Positions 29,554-37,569 of a stretch of 42,046 bases of DNA are shown in pieces (the first letter of the stretch is position 1; every line of letters begins with the position of its first letter). Position numbers and translations under genes: made by a program. The notes under the pieces were generated by a model. It did no database searches, had not been told where the DNA came from, and saw only the letters and a program-made list of their open reading frames with translations. Origin of the DNA: Proteobacteria bacterium SG_bin9 (GTDB lineage: Bacteria; Pseudomonadota; Alphaproteobacteria; Rhizobiales; Xanthobacteraceae); NCBI GenBank assembly GCA_002083525.1, contig LWDM01000027.1, positions 1 to 42,046 of the forward strand, read 5' to 3'.

Positions 29554-31782
29554 ATGACTTACAAGAATTTCAAAGTCGAAACCGACGCCGACGGCATCGC
29601 GCTCGTCACCTGGGACATTCCCGGCCGTTCGATGAACGTGCTCGACCAGCGCTCGGGCGAGGAAATGGCTGCGATCGTCAAGCAGCTCAACGAGGACGCC
29701 GCCATCAAGGGCGTCGTCATCACCTCGGCGAAGGAAGCATTCTGCGCCGGCGCCGATCTGGCGATGCTGGAAGGCATGAACCGCGCTTACGCCGACGCGC
29801 TCAAGAGCAAGGGCGAGGAAGCGGCAAACCAGGCGCTGTTCGATCGCTGCCGCGAGCTGTCGCAGACGTTGCGCAACATCGAGACCGGCGGCAAGCCGTG
29901 GGTCGCCGCGATCAACGGCCTCGCGCTCGGCGGCGGCTTCGAGGTGACGCTCGCGTGCCACTATCGCGTCGCGGCCGACAGCCCGAAGAACGCGGTCGGT
30001 CTGCCCGAGATCAAGATCGGCCTGTTCCCGGGCGGTGGCGGTACGCAGCGCGTGCCGCGTCTCGTCGCGACCCAGGATGCGCTTCAGATTCTTTTGAAGG
30101 GCGACAACATCAACGTCGCCAAGGCGAAGACGATGAACCTCGTCAACGCCGTGGTGCCGGCGGCCGACCTGATCAAGACCGCGAAGGACTGGATCAAGAA
30201 TGGCGGCAAGGCCGTGCAACCGTGGGACGACAAGGGCTTCAAGCTGCCCGGCGGCCCGGTCTATTCGAAGGCTGGCATGATGGTGTTCCCGCCGGCGAAC
30301 GCGATCTATCGCCGCGAGACCTTCGACAACTATCCGGCCGCACGCGCGATCATGAGCTGCGTGTATGAAGGCTTGCAGCTGCCGATGGACGCGGCGCTGC
30401 GCGTCGAGTCGCGGTACTTCTCGAAGATCCTGCGCAGCAAGGAAGCGGCGGCGATGATCCGCTCGCTGTTCGTGTCGATGCAGGACCTCAACAAGGGTGC
30501 GCGCCGTCCTCCGAGCGTGCCGCCGACCAGCGTCAAGAAGCTCGCCGTCATCGGCGCCGGCTTCATGGGCGCCAGCGTCGGCTTCGTGTCGGCGCAGGCC
30601 GGCATCGACGTCGTGCTGATCGATCGCGATCAGGCTTCGGCTGACAAGGGCAAGGGCCACGCGAAGGGTCAGGTCGACGCAGCCGTTGCCAAGGGCCGCA
30701 TGAAGGCGGACGCGGGCGAGGCGATCCTCGCGCGCATCACGCCGACCGCGGACTACAACGCGCTGAAGGACTGCGACCTCGTGATCGAAGCGGTGTTCGA
30801 AGACCGCAAGGTCAAGGCCGAGACCTACGCCAAGGCGGCGCCGCTCCTTAAAGACGGCGCGATCTTCGCGTCCAACACCTCGACCTTGCCGATCAACTCG
30901 CTGGCCGAGGAATGGAAGGATCAGTCGAAGTTCATCGGCATCCATTTCTTCTCGCCGGTCGAGAAGATGATGCTGGTCGAGATCATCGTCGGCAAGAACA
31001 CCGGCGACGTCGCGCTCGCGACCGCGCTCGACTACGTGCGGCAGATCCGCAAGACGCCGATCGTGGTCAACGACTCGCGCGGCTTCTTCGCCAACCGCTG
31101 CGTGCTGCGCTTCACCGCGGAAGGCCTCGAAATGCTGATGGAGGGCGTGCCGCCCGCCATGATCGAGAACGCGGCGAAGATGGCGGGCATGCCGGTCGGT
31201 CCGCTGTCGCTGTCGGACGAAGTCGCGCTCGACCTCGTGCTCAAGATCATGAAGGCGACGGAGGCCGATCTCGGCGCCAACGCCATCGACCAGTCGCAGA
31301 AGAAGCTGCTGGTCGAGATGGTCGAGAAGCAGGGCCGCTTCGGCCGCAAGAACGGCAAGGGCTTCTACGAGTATCCGGAGAAGGGCACTAAGGGCTCGAA
31401 GCGCCTGTGGCCCGATCTCGCCGGTCTGCAGACGAAGAAGCTCGATCCCGACACGCTCGATGTCGAGGAATTGAAACAGCGTTTCCTGGTGGTGCAGGCG
31501 GTGGAAGCCGCGCGCACGGTCGAGGACAACGTGATCACCGATCCGCGTGAAGCGGACGTCGGCTCGATCCTCGGCTTCGGCTTCGCGCCGTTTACCGGCG
31601 GCACCCTGTCCTACATCGACTTCATGGGCACGAAGAACTTCGTCGATCTGTGCCACAAGCTACAGGGCAAGTATGGCGCGCGCTTCCAGCCGCCGAAGCT
31701 GCTGATCGAGATGGCCGCCAAGGGCGAGACCTTCTACGGCCGCTTCCCGCCGAAGAAGCAGGCAGCGATCGCGGCTGCCTAA
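29554..31782 (+). CDS. fadJ: Bifunctional enoyl-CoA hydratase / 3-hydroxyacyl-CoA dehydrogenase (FadB/FadJ-type)
   Basis: Carries out hydration and NAD-dependent oxidation in beta-oxidation. Of 742 residues, about 1-190 form the crotonase domain (EAFCAGADLAML oxyanion hole; LALGGGFEVTLACHYRVA and GLPEIKIGLFPGGGGTQRVP with the catalytic glutamates). Residues from about 330 form the dehydrogenase domain with the NAD fingerprint VIGAGFMGASVG (from about 331), SNTSTLPI and the catalytic His H464 in GIHFFSPVEKM; a second C-terminal domain follows. The start at ATG 29554 is set by AGAGGAG 8 nt upstream. With the thiolase it forms the alpha-beta trifunctional unit. A strong terminator closes the operon. 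Confidence 0.95.
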   Translation: MTYKNFKVETDADGIALVTWDIPGRSMNVLDQRSGEEMAAIVKQLNEDAAIKGVVITSAKEAFCAGADLAMLEGMNRAYADALKSKGEEAANQALFDRCRELSQTLRNIETGGKPWVAAINGLALGGGFEVTLACHYRVAADSPKNAVGLPEIKIGLFPGGGGTQRVPRLVATQDALQILLKGDNINVAKAKTMNLVNAVVPAADLIKTAKDWIKNGGKAVQPWDDKGFKLPGGPVYSKAGMMVFPPANAIYRRETFDNYPAARAIMSCVYEGLQLPMDAALRVESRYFSKILRSKEAAAMIRSLFVSMQDLNKGARRPPSVPPTSVKKLAVIGAGFMGASVGFVSAQAGIDVVLIDRDQASADKGKGHAKGQVDAAVAKGRMKADAGEAILARITPTADYNALKDCDLVIEAVFEDRKVKAETYAKAAPLLKDGAIFASNTSTLPINSLAEEWKDQSKFIGIHFFSPVEKMMLVEIIVGKNTGDVALATALDYVRQIRKTPIVVNDSRGFFANRCVLRFTAEGLEMLMEGVPPAMIENAAKMAGMPVGPLSLSDEVALDLVLKIMKATEADLGANAIDQSQKKLLVEMVEKQGRFGRKNGKGFYEYPEKGTKGSKRLWPDLAGLQTKKLDPDTLDVEELKQRFLVVQAVEAARTVEDNVITDPREADVGSILGFGFAPFTGGTLSYIDFMGTKNFVDLCHKLQGKYGARFQPPKLLIEMAAKGETFYGRFPPKKQAAIAAA

Positions 31783-31807
31783 GCAGCCCGCAAAAGCGGA
31801 CGAGACC

Positions 31808-31840
31808 AGAATGGCCGGGTTCGCCCGGCCATTCTTTTTT
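31808..31840 (+). terminator. Strong intrinsic terminator of the beta-oxidation operon
   Basis: A perfect 12-bp stem (AGAATGGCCGGG / CCCGGCCATTCT) with a stable TTCG tetraloop is followed directly by TTTTT and then GTTT. It lies 25 nt after the hydratase/dehydrogenase stop. Confidence 0.95.
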
Positions 31841-31936
31841 GTTTAACGGATCGGTGCGACGGGTGTGACCAAGGCAACCCAGTCATGATTCCGGTGGCAC
31901 CATCCCCAAATCTTGACTGGACAAGGCCGCATCTTA

Positions 31937-31950
31937 AATGCACATGCATT
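31937..31950. promoter_or_regulatory. Palindromic candidate operator of the MarR gene
   Basis: AATGCA-CA-TGCATT is a perfect palindrome around a 2-nt centre. It overlaps a weak promoter-like pair (TTGACT at 31913, TTAAAT at 31934, 15-nt spacer) and lies 40 nt before the start codon, a typical place for MarR autorepression. Confidence 0.5.
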
Positions 31951-31990
31951 AAAGGTGGGGCCCACACAGCGGGTTTGTCGAGACGACGCC

Positions 31991-32479
31991 ATGAAGAAAA
32001 AGCCATCGAGCGAGGCGACCGCCGCCTGGATCAGGCTGATGCGGGTGCAGAGCCGGGTGCTCGACGCCGTCGAGCAGGATCTGAAGAAGGCCGGCTTTCC
32101 GCCGCTCGCCTGGTATGACGCGCTGCTTGAGTTGTCGCGTTCGCCGACCGGCGAGCTGCGTCCCGTCGAACTCGAAAAGCAGATGCTGCTGCCGCAGTAC
32201 TCGACCTCACGCCTGATCGACCGTTTGGTCGATGAGAAGTTGGCCGTGCGGCGCGAGTGCGCCTCCGACAAGCGCGGCCAGTTCGTCGAGATCACCGAAG
32301 CCGGCCGCGATCTGCAGAAGAAAATGTGGACGTCGTATTCGGCAGCGATCGAGCGCCATGTCGGCGCTAAATTGTCGGACGCCGACGCGGTGAAGCTGTG
32401 CGGTCTGCTCGACCGTCTCGGTTGCGCCTGCGGTGAGATGGCCGCTCCCCTCGTCAAAGACGCTGCGCAGGCCCGATGA
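31991..32479 (+). CDS. MarR family transcriptional regulator
   Basis: A winged-helix regulator of 162 residues. The helices AWIRLMRVQSRVLDAVEQDL and WYDALLELSRSP precede the DNA-binding part ELEKQMLLPQYSTSRLIDRL. The wing is VRRECASDKRGQFVEITEAG, the DxR(S/G) pattern of MarR proteins. I start at ATG 31991; a longer frame back to 31913 would run through the palindromic promoter region. Its position just after the beta-oxidation genes, and a sequence like regulators of phenolic or acyl-CoA catabolism, suggest that it may sense an acyl-CoA, but this is inference. Residues 137-140 include a C-A-C pair (GCACGEM). Confidence 0.88.
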   Translation: MKKKPSSEATAAWIRLMRVQSRVLDAVEQDLKKAGFPPLAWYDALLELSRSPTGELRPVELEKQMLLPQYSTSRLIDRLVDEKLAVRRECASDKRGQFVEITEAGRDLQKKMWTSYSAAIERHVGAKLSDADAVKLCGLLDRLGCACGEMAAPLVKDAAQAR

Positions 32480-32574
32480 CCTCGCTCACATCGAACGCGT
32501 TCGCGGGCCTCATCGTCCGCCACCCCTCGCACTAAGCCTGCATCAGCGCAGCACGTTAGGTTTCTGGAGTTTCC

Positions 32575-33945
32575 ATGGCGCGTGACCAGATCGACATGAC
32601 CCCGCTGGCCTCGCGCGACGAACTCGTCGGCTGGATCGAGGCGGGCGTCAAACCGCGCGAGCAATTCCGCATCGGCACCGAGCACGAGAAGACGCCGTTC
32701 ACGCTCGAAGGCCTCCGTCCCGTGCCGTACGATGGCGACCGCGGCATCCGCGCGCTGCTCGACGGCATGAAGCTTCTGCTCGGCTGGGAGCCGATCATGG
32801 AGCGCGGCAACATCATCGGCCTCTACGATGTCACCGGCGGCGGCGCGATCTCGCTCGAACCCGGCGGGCAGTTCGAACTCTCCGGCGCACCGGTCGAGAC
32901 GATCCATCAGACCTGTTCCGAACTGATGGCGCATCTGGCGCAGGTGCGCGAGATCGCAACGCCGCTCGGCATCGGTTTTCTTGGCCTCGGCATGACGCCG
33001 TCATGGTCGCGCGCGGAAATCCCGGTGATGCCGAAGGGCCGCTACAAGATCATGACCAACTACATGCCGAAGGTCGGCCAATACGGCATCGACATGATGT
33101 ACCGGACCTGTACGGTGCAGACCAATCTCGACTTCTCCTCCGAAGCCGACATGGTGAAGAAGCTGCGCGTCTCCTTGGCGCTGCAGCCGGTGGCCACCGC
33201 ACTGTTCGCCAACTCGCCGTTCACCGAAGGCAAGCCGAACGGCTTCCTCTCCTTCCGCTCCGAAATCTGGAAGGACACCGACAACAATCGGTCCGGCATG
33301 ATTCCGTGGGCGTTCGAGGACGGCATGAGTTTCGAGCGCTGGGTCGACTACGCGCTCGACGTGCCGATGTATTTCGTCAAGCGCGGCGACGATTACATCG
33401 ACGTCTCGGGCTCCTCCTTCCGCAAGTTCTTCGACGGCAAGAACGAGAAAATGCCGGGCGAACGTCCCACCTTGTCGGACTGGGCCAATCACCTTTCGAC
33501 GATTTTCCCGGAAGTGCGGCTGAAGCGGTATCTCGAAATGCGCGGTGCCGACGGCGCACCGTGGGGCCGCTTGCCGGCGCTGCCGGCATTCTGGGTGGGC
33601 TTGCTGTACGACGAGGCGAGCCTCGATGCGGCATGGGAGCTCGCCAAGGGCTGGAGCGCCGACGAGCGCCAGCAGCTGCGCGACGATGTGACCACGCAAG
33701 GCTTCAAGGCCAAGATCGGCAACCGCTATCTGTTCGAGGTGGCGAAGGATTGCCTCGCGCTGGCGCATGCCGGGCTGCGCCGCCGGGGCCATGTCGACCA
33801 GTCGGGCCGTGATGAGACGCGTTACCTCGAACCGCTCGACCGGATCATCGACTCGGGCCGCACACCGGCGGAAGAACTGCTCGCCAAGTTCGATGGCGAG
33901 TGGCGGGGCTCGGTCGATCCGGCCTATGCGCAGTACGCATTCTAA
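32575..33945 (+). CDS. gshA: Glutamate-cysteine ligase (alphaproteobacterial/plant type)
   Basis: Makes gamma-glutamylcysteine from glutamate, cysteine and ATP, the first step of glutathione synthesis. The 456 residues match the plant/alphaproteobacterial GCL2 family and not the E. coli GshA type: FRIGTEHEKTPF (Mg/ATP residues), GGGAISLEPGGQFELSGAP, a central MMYRTCTVQTNLDFSSE, ALFANSPFTEGKPNGFLS and a C-terminal GRTPAEELL. A CTGGAG ribosome site precedes the ATG. The gene stands alone. The 95-nt gap after the MarR gene shows nothing else. Confidence 0.95.
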   Translation: MARDQIDMTPLASRDELVGWIEAGVKPREQFRIGTEHEKTPFTLEGLRPVPYDGDRGIRALLDGMKLLLGWEPIMERGNIIGLYDVTGGGAISLEPGGQFELSGAPVETIHQTCSELMAHLAQVREIATPLGIGFLGLGMTPSWSRAEIPVMPKGRYKIMTNYMPKVGQYGIDMMYRTCTVQTNLDFSSEADMVKKLRVSLALQPVATALFANSPFTEGKPNGFLSFRSEIWKDTDNNRSGMIPWAFEDGMSFERWVDYALDVPMYFVKRGDDYIDVSGSSFRKFFDGKNEKMPGERPTLSDWANHLSTIFPEVRLKRYLEMRGADGAPWGRLPALPAFWVGLLYDEASLDAAWELAKGWSADERQQLRDDVTTQGFKAKIGNRYLFEVAKDCLALAHAGLRRRGHVDQSGRDETRYLEPLDRIIDSGRTPAEELLAKFDGEWRGSVDPAYAQYAF

Positions 33946-33965
33946 AGCCGCGCGCCGCGGCCTTT
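33944..33965 (+). terminator. Possible terminator overlapping the gshA stop
   Basis: AAAGCCGCG pairs with CGCGGCCTTT (one bulged C) around a 3-nt loop. The stem begins within the TAA stop codon. It ends in CTTTGG, so the T-tract is short. Confidence 0.45.
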
Positions 33966-34087
33966 GGCTGCTGCGACACTGACAATCCGTTCATCTGACG
34001 TACATCTGGGCAGGGCTTCAATGCCGTGCGTCCCGGCCCGCGGGGCGCGTGGACACGAAGCCATTCAGAATCAACAGATTGCACGCG

Positions 34088-34633
34088 ATGCCGAGAACGA
34101 GCCTCATCCTCGCCGCCGTTCTGGCATTGCTGGCGATCTCCCAGCCGGATACCGCGCGCGCGCAGACCGGTTTCGACCGGCCCGGCGCGGATTACACCAG
34201 CATTGCCGTTCCATCCGGTGACCCCGCGGCCTGCGCGCTGATCTGCGAGCGCGACCGCAAGTGCCGCGCCTGGAGCTTCAATTATCCGATCGATGGCGAG
34301 CGCGGGGCGGCGTGCTGGCTCAAGGGCGCGGTTCCGGCGCGGGTCGAGAACAACTGCTGTGTCTCCGGCGTGCGCGGCGCCGGCGTATTGGAAACGCGCA
34401 ACAGCACGATCGAGGTCGCCACCGACCGGCAGGGCGGCGACTATCGCAGTATCGAGGTCGAGCCGGACGCCAAGGGCGAAACCTGCAAGGCGGCCTGCGA
34501 AGCCGACAACAAATGCCGGGCGTGGACCTATGGCCGTCCGGGCTACATCGGCAAATCCGCGCGTTGTTTCCTGAAAAACGAGGTGAAGCCGCCCCGCCGC
34601 AAACCCGGATTCATCTCCGGCGTGGTGCGTTAG
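34088..34633 (+). CDS. Secreted protein with two PAN/Apple-like domains
   Basis: A protein of 181 residues with a signal peptide (MPRTSLILAAVLALLAISQP, cleavage near ARA-QTG). Two similar domains follow, about residues 28-97 and 108-181. Each begins with DR.G.DY.SI and holds the PAN-type cysteine pattern around DRKCRAWSF (C49, C53, C59, C76) and DNKCRAWTY (C133, C137, C143, C160). Domain 1 has an extra C90-C91 pair. PAN domains bind protein or sugar partners outside the cytoplasm; the ligand here is unknown. I use ATG 34088 because it gives a clean signal peptide; a GTG at 34049 is possible. The 120-nt gap after it shows nothing recognisable. Confidence 0.8.
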   Translation: MPRTSLILAAVLALLAISQPDTARAQTGFDRPGADYTSIAVPSGDPAACALICERDRKCRAWSFNYPIDGERGAACWLKGAVPARVENNCCVSGVRGAGVLETRNSTIEVATDRQGGDYRSIEVEPDAKGETCKAACEADNKCRAWTYGRPGYIGKSARCFLKNEVKPPRRKPGFISGVVR

Positions 34634-34753
34634 GGCGGTGCTTACCACGGCGAAAGCCTTCCGCCGCGCGGCGTAACTTTCAGGATTTGCGTTCGTAGCT
34701 CCGGTCAGCGGGCGCCGGTTGCGTCCCGCGTCACCCTTTGCCGGAGAAGAATA

Positions 34754-35158
34754 ATGAAAATCGTGACCTCCTTCGCACGGTTCGCCGCGCTGCTCGCAGC
34801 GCTTGTGATCGGGCCGCTGTTGACCACCGCGTACGCCGGTAGCACCGCACCTTATACCCAGGAAGCCTTCAAGGCCGCCCAGGCTGCTGGCCAGCCGATC
34901 CTGGTCGAAGTCCATGCCGACTGGTGCCCGACCTGCAAGGCGCAGGAATCGGTCCTGAACGCGCTGAAGACCGATCCGAAGTTCGACAAGCTCGTCACCT
35001 TCCGCGTCAACTACGACCAGCAGAAGCAGGTGCTGCGTGAATTCAATGCGCAGGCGCAGTCGACGCTGATCGTGTTCAAGGGCGCGAGCGAAGTCGGCCG
35101 TTCCGTCGGCGACACCCGCCGCGCCTCGATCGAAAGCCTCGTCGGCAAGAGTCTCTGA
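34754..35158 (+). CDS. Periplasmic thioredoxin-like protein
   Basis: A thiol-disulfide protein of 134 residues. After a signal or anchor sequence (about 1-28, ending TTAYA-GST) comes a thioredoxin fold with the active site ADWCPTCK (C58, C61). The usual cis-proline before the fourth strand is replaced: the sequence reads AQSTLIVFKG with S103 where proline is normal, which may alter substrate release or redox potential. It lies 6 nt upstream of a CcdA-type transporter gene, whose product would bring reducing equivalents from the cytoplasm. The two probably form a split DsbD-like reducing system. Confidence 0.85.
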   Translation: MKIVTSFARFAALLAALVIGPLLTTAYAGSTAPYTQEAFKAAQAAGQPILVEVHADWCPTCKAQESVLNALKTDPKFDKLVTFRVNYDQQKQVLREFNAQAQSTLIVFKGASEVGRSVGDTRRASIESLVGKSL

Positions 35159-35164
35159 TCACGC

Positions 35165-35881
35165 ATGACTGCGATCGCGCTGGCATTCGCCGCAGGGGTC
35201 CTCTCGATCCTGTCGCCCTGCGTGCTGCCTCTGGTCCCGCTGGTGCTGGGTGCAGCATCAGCGGCTGACCGCTATGGACCGGCCATGCTCGCGGCCGGTC
35301 TTGCTCTGTCGTTCACACTGTTCGGCCTCTTCATCGCCACCATCGGCTTTTCGCTCGGCATCGATGCCGGCGTGGTGCGCATCGCCTCCGCCGTCGTGAT
35401 GATCGCGCTCGGCGCGGTGCTGCTGGTGCCGCGTTTCCAGACGCAGTTTGCGTTCGCCGGCGGATCGCTGAGCAACTGGGCGGATCGCAACATGGCGGGC
35501 GCTGCGCAAACGCGTTACGGCGGCCAGTTCCTCGTCGGCGTTCTTCTGGGGGCGGTGTGGTCGCCCTGTGTCGGGCCGACGCTGGGAGCCGCGTCGCTGC
35601 TTGCTGCGCAAGGGAAAGACCTGCCGCAGGTGGCGCTGACCATGCTGGCCTTCGGCATCGGCGCGGGATTGCCGCTGGCGTTGCTCGGTTTGGTGTCGGC
35701 ATCGGCGATGGCGCGGTTCCGCAATCGCATGCTGTCGGCCGGATCGTTCGGCAAGATGGCGATGGGGGTGATCCTGATCGCGGTCGGCCTTGCGGTGGCA
35801 ACCGGTGCGGACAAGCGCATCGAGTCGACCCTCGTCGACATCTCGCCGGCCTGGCTGACCGAACTCACCACCCGTTTTTGA
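35165..35881 (+). CDS. ccdA: CcdA/DsbD-type thiol electron transporter
   Basis: An inner-membrane protein of 238 residues with about six hydrophobic spans that carries electrons from cytoplasmic thioredoxin to periplasmic partners. The two conserved membrane cysteines are seen as C19 in LSPCVLPLVP and C135 in WSPCVGPTLG, in inverted topological repeats as in CcdA and DsbD. The start is 6 nt after the thioredoxin stop, so the two form one operon. The last codons (E-L-T-T-R-F-stop) and about 30 nt beyond them occur a second time 1.7 kb downstream, after the TetR-hydrolase pair. Confidence 0.92.
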   Translation: MTAIALAFAAGVLSILSPCVLPLVPLVLGAASAADRYGPAMLAAGLALSFTLFGLFIATIGFSLGIDAGVVRIASAVVMIALGAVLLVPRFQTQFAFAGGSLSNWADRNMAGAAQTRYGGQFLVGVLLGAVWSPCVGPTLGAASLLAAQGKDLPQVALTMLAFGIGAGLPLALLGLVSASAMARFRNRMLSAGSFGKMAMGVILIAVGLAVATGADKRIESTLVDISPAWLTELTTRF

Positions 35882-35913
35882 TCTGCGGCGGTTTTGCTGG
35901 TTGACAGGCTCAT
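35861..35913 (+). repeat. ccdA 3' end repeat, left (functional) copy
   Basis: A 53-nt segment holding the last six ccdA codons, the stop and the following leader. It aligns with 37570-37618 at 42 of 49 positions plus one 4-nt gap. The extra TGAC here completes a TTGACA hexamer (35901-35906), absent from the right copy. Confidence 0.85.
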
Positions 35914-35916
35914 CGG

Positions 35917-35942
35917 TTTATTACACCTATTGGTATAATAAA
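35917..35942. promoter_or_regulatory. Candidate TetR operator with embedded TATAAT box
   Basis: The inverted repeat TTTATTACACC / GGTATAATAAA has 10 of 11 bases paired and a 4-nt spacer. The right arm contains TATAAT (35934-35939). It lies 87 nt before the tetR start and is the most AT-rich stretch of the region. The layout fits autorepression of the tetR-hydrolase pair. Confidence 0.7.
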
Positions 35943-36028
35943 TCGATGGGCCTATGATGCCTTCAGTTTTGGTCTTCATTCCTCGGATCGATTGCGAGAT
36001 TTGTCCGGCATCTGAGGCCTGGGCGTAG

Positions 36029-36628
36029 ATGCCTCGCGTCTCCGGCCAGGACGGACGCGCCGCCATTCTCGCCGCCGCGAGCCGGCTGTTCTACGAGCAG
36101 GGACTGGAGCCCGTCAGCATCGATATGGTCGCGGCCGCAGCCGGGCTGACGAAGCGGGCGCTCTACTATCATTTTCCAACCAAGCACGATCTCGTTCTCG
36201 CTTACCTCGATGCAGCCGGTGACATCGCGCTGGTGCTTCTGAAGAAGATGGCGCAAACGTCCGGAGCGCCCGATGCGCATCCGTATGCGCGTCTCCTGGA
36301 GGGATTGCGCAAATGGCTGAAGACCAGGGGCTTTCACGGTTGCGTGTTCCTGCGCGCGGCGCGGAGTTATCCGGACGATCTGCAGATCGGTCAGATTTCG
36401 ATCCGCCATAAGGAATTGACACTCGCCTGGCTCACGGTGTTGGCGCGGGACGCGGGCGGCGCTCGTCCCGACGACCTCGCACTTCAATTCCGCCTTCTGC
36501 TCGACGGCGTTTTTGCATCGGATCAGCTCTACGATCACGACGTGCTGATCGATACGGCGCAACGCTCGCTGGCGGCCCTTCTCGCTGCCAACACCATCAA
36601 ACCAAATCGCAAAATGAGGACGTCATGA
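36029..36628 (+). CDS. TetR/AcrR family transcriptional regulator
   Basis: A ligand-responsive repressor of 199 residues. The N-terminal helix-turn-helix (about 8-55) reads RAAILAAASRLFYEQGLEPVSIDMVAAAAGLTKRALYYHFPTK, standard for the family in short pieces (SIDMVAAAAG, KRALYYHF). The C-terminal ligand domain includes GFHGCVFLRAARSYPD, the GC.F/L pattern of TetR_C_13-like regulators of small electrophile or hydrolase genes. It overlaps the hydrolase gene as ATGA, so the two are coupled, and a strong palindrome lies upstream. Confidence 0.9.
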   Translation: MPRVSGQDGRAAILAAASRLFYEQGLEPVSIDMVAAAAGLTKRALYYHFPTKHDLVLAYLDAAGDIALVLLKKMAQTSGAPDAHPYARLLEGLRKWLKTRGFHGCVFLRAARSYPDDLQIGQISIRHKELTLAWLTVLARDAGGARPDDLALQFRLLLDGVFASDQLYDHDVLIDTAQRSLAALLAANTIKPNRKMRTS

Positions 36629-37563
36629 GTAACGCAGCCTGGCTGGATACGGTGCTCTTTGCGCCGCGCGCATTAGCGAGCATTGAGGCGGATGGATTGG
36701 CATCGCGACCCGACATCCGCTTCATTCGAACCAAGACAGGGAAGGTCAGGGTTCGCGCGCAGATCGAAGACGGCAAGCCGGTTGTCATCGTATTCCCGGA
36801 CGGGCCCAACATCATCGAGCACTACGACCCGATCTTTGAAGCTTTTCGCGGCAAGTACTCGCTGGTGGCGATTGAGCCGCCCGGATTGGGCTTTTCCTAT
36901 GCGCATCATCCGGATGCGCTCGGGTTCAAAGGCACTGTCCAAGCCGTGGTCGCGGTGATCGAGGCGATGCAGCTCGAGCGGCTGATCGTGACCGGAAGTT
37001 GCGTACAAGCTTATCTTGCGATCGCGATTGCCGCCGCTCTTCCGGATCGCACGCTCGGCGTCATTGCAGCGCAGGCGACCGACATGGAGGGGCAACGCAA
37101 ATGGACATGTTCGGAAGTTGACCCGCAGGGTTTCCTGAGAGAACCGGTCGTCGGTCAGATGGCCTGGGCTAGATCAGTCAACCGGGAGCGCTTCGGGATC
37201 GATGCCTGGTACAAGATTGCAGCCGGATCAGGCGTCGATATCGCCGGATGGCAGGAAACCGCGCGCTGGAGTATCCGCTGTGGTGCCTGTCACGCGCTCG
37301 CGACGCTGATTCAGAGCTGGTTCGACGGCGAGCCCATCGACATTCCGGTATGGAACGGCCCCGCGGTGATCATGTTCGGCTTGGCCGACGCGACGCATCT
37401 GCGGGCTGGCTCCAATCCCGAAGGCTTGCGCGCCTATGTCCCAAACGCCGAGATGTGCCTGATCGAAAGGGCCGGGCACTTTCCCGAGCTCGAAGCGCTT
37501 AGCGAATATGCCGGCGCGATTGACGCTTTGGTCAACAAGGCAGCCATCGACATGGATGCGTGA
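36625..37563 (+). CDS. Alpha/beta hydrolase with a Cys-type nucleophile elbow
   Basis: A probable alpha/beta-hydrolase of 312 residues. A core strand PVVIVFPDGPNIIEHYDPIF is followed by LVAIEPPGLGFSYAHHP, the nucleophile elbow LIVTGSCVQAYLA, an acid in MFGLADATHLRAG (D255) and the histidine H285 in RAGHFPEL. At the elbow the usual G-x-S-x-G reads G124-S-C126-V-Q128, so the nucleophile would be cysteine and the second glycine is lost. The protein could be a thiol hydrolase, a C-C hydrolase variant or a non-catalytic binder. It is coupled to tetR (4-nt overlap). Base and codon use are less GC-biased than in the neighbouring core genes, in line with transfer. Confidence 0.75.
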   Translation: MSNAAWLDTVLFAPRALASIEADGLASRPDIRFIRTKTGKVRVRAQIEDGKPVVIVFPDGPNIIEHYDPIFEAFRGKYSLVAIEPPGLGFSYAHHPDALGFKGTVQAVVAVIEAMQLERLIVTGSCVQAYLAIAIAAALPDRTLGVIAAQATDMEGQRKWTCSEVDPQGFLREPVVGQMAWARSVNRERFGIDAWYKIAAGSGVDIAGWQETARWSIRCGACHALATLIQSWFDGEPIDIPVWNGPAVIMFGLADATHLRAGSNPEGLRAYVPNAEMCLIERAGHFPELEALSEYAGAIDALVNKAAIDMDA

Positions 37564-37569
37564 GGTCCG

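Noticed and set aside
29401..31656. A 751-codon open frame antisense to the bifunctional beta-oxidation gene
   Set aside because: Composition is typical of antisense frames, no family motif is present, and the sense strand encodes a complete enzyme.
35901..35939. TTGACA (35901) with TATAAT (35934) as a standard promoter
   Set aside because: The spacer is 27 nt, too long for a normal sigma-70 pair. Each box may work with another partner, so I list only the operator.
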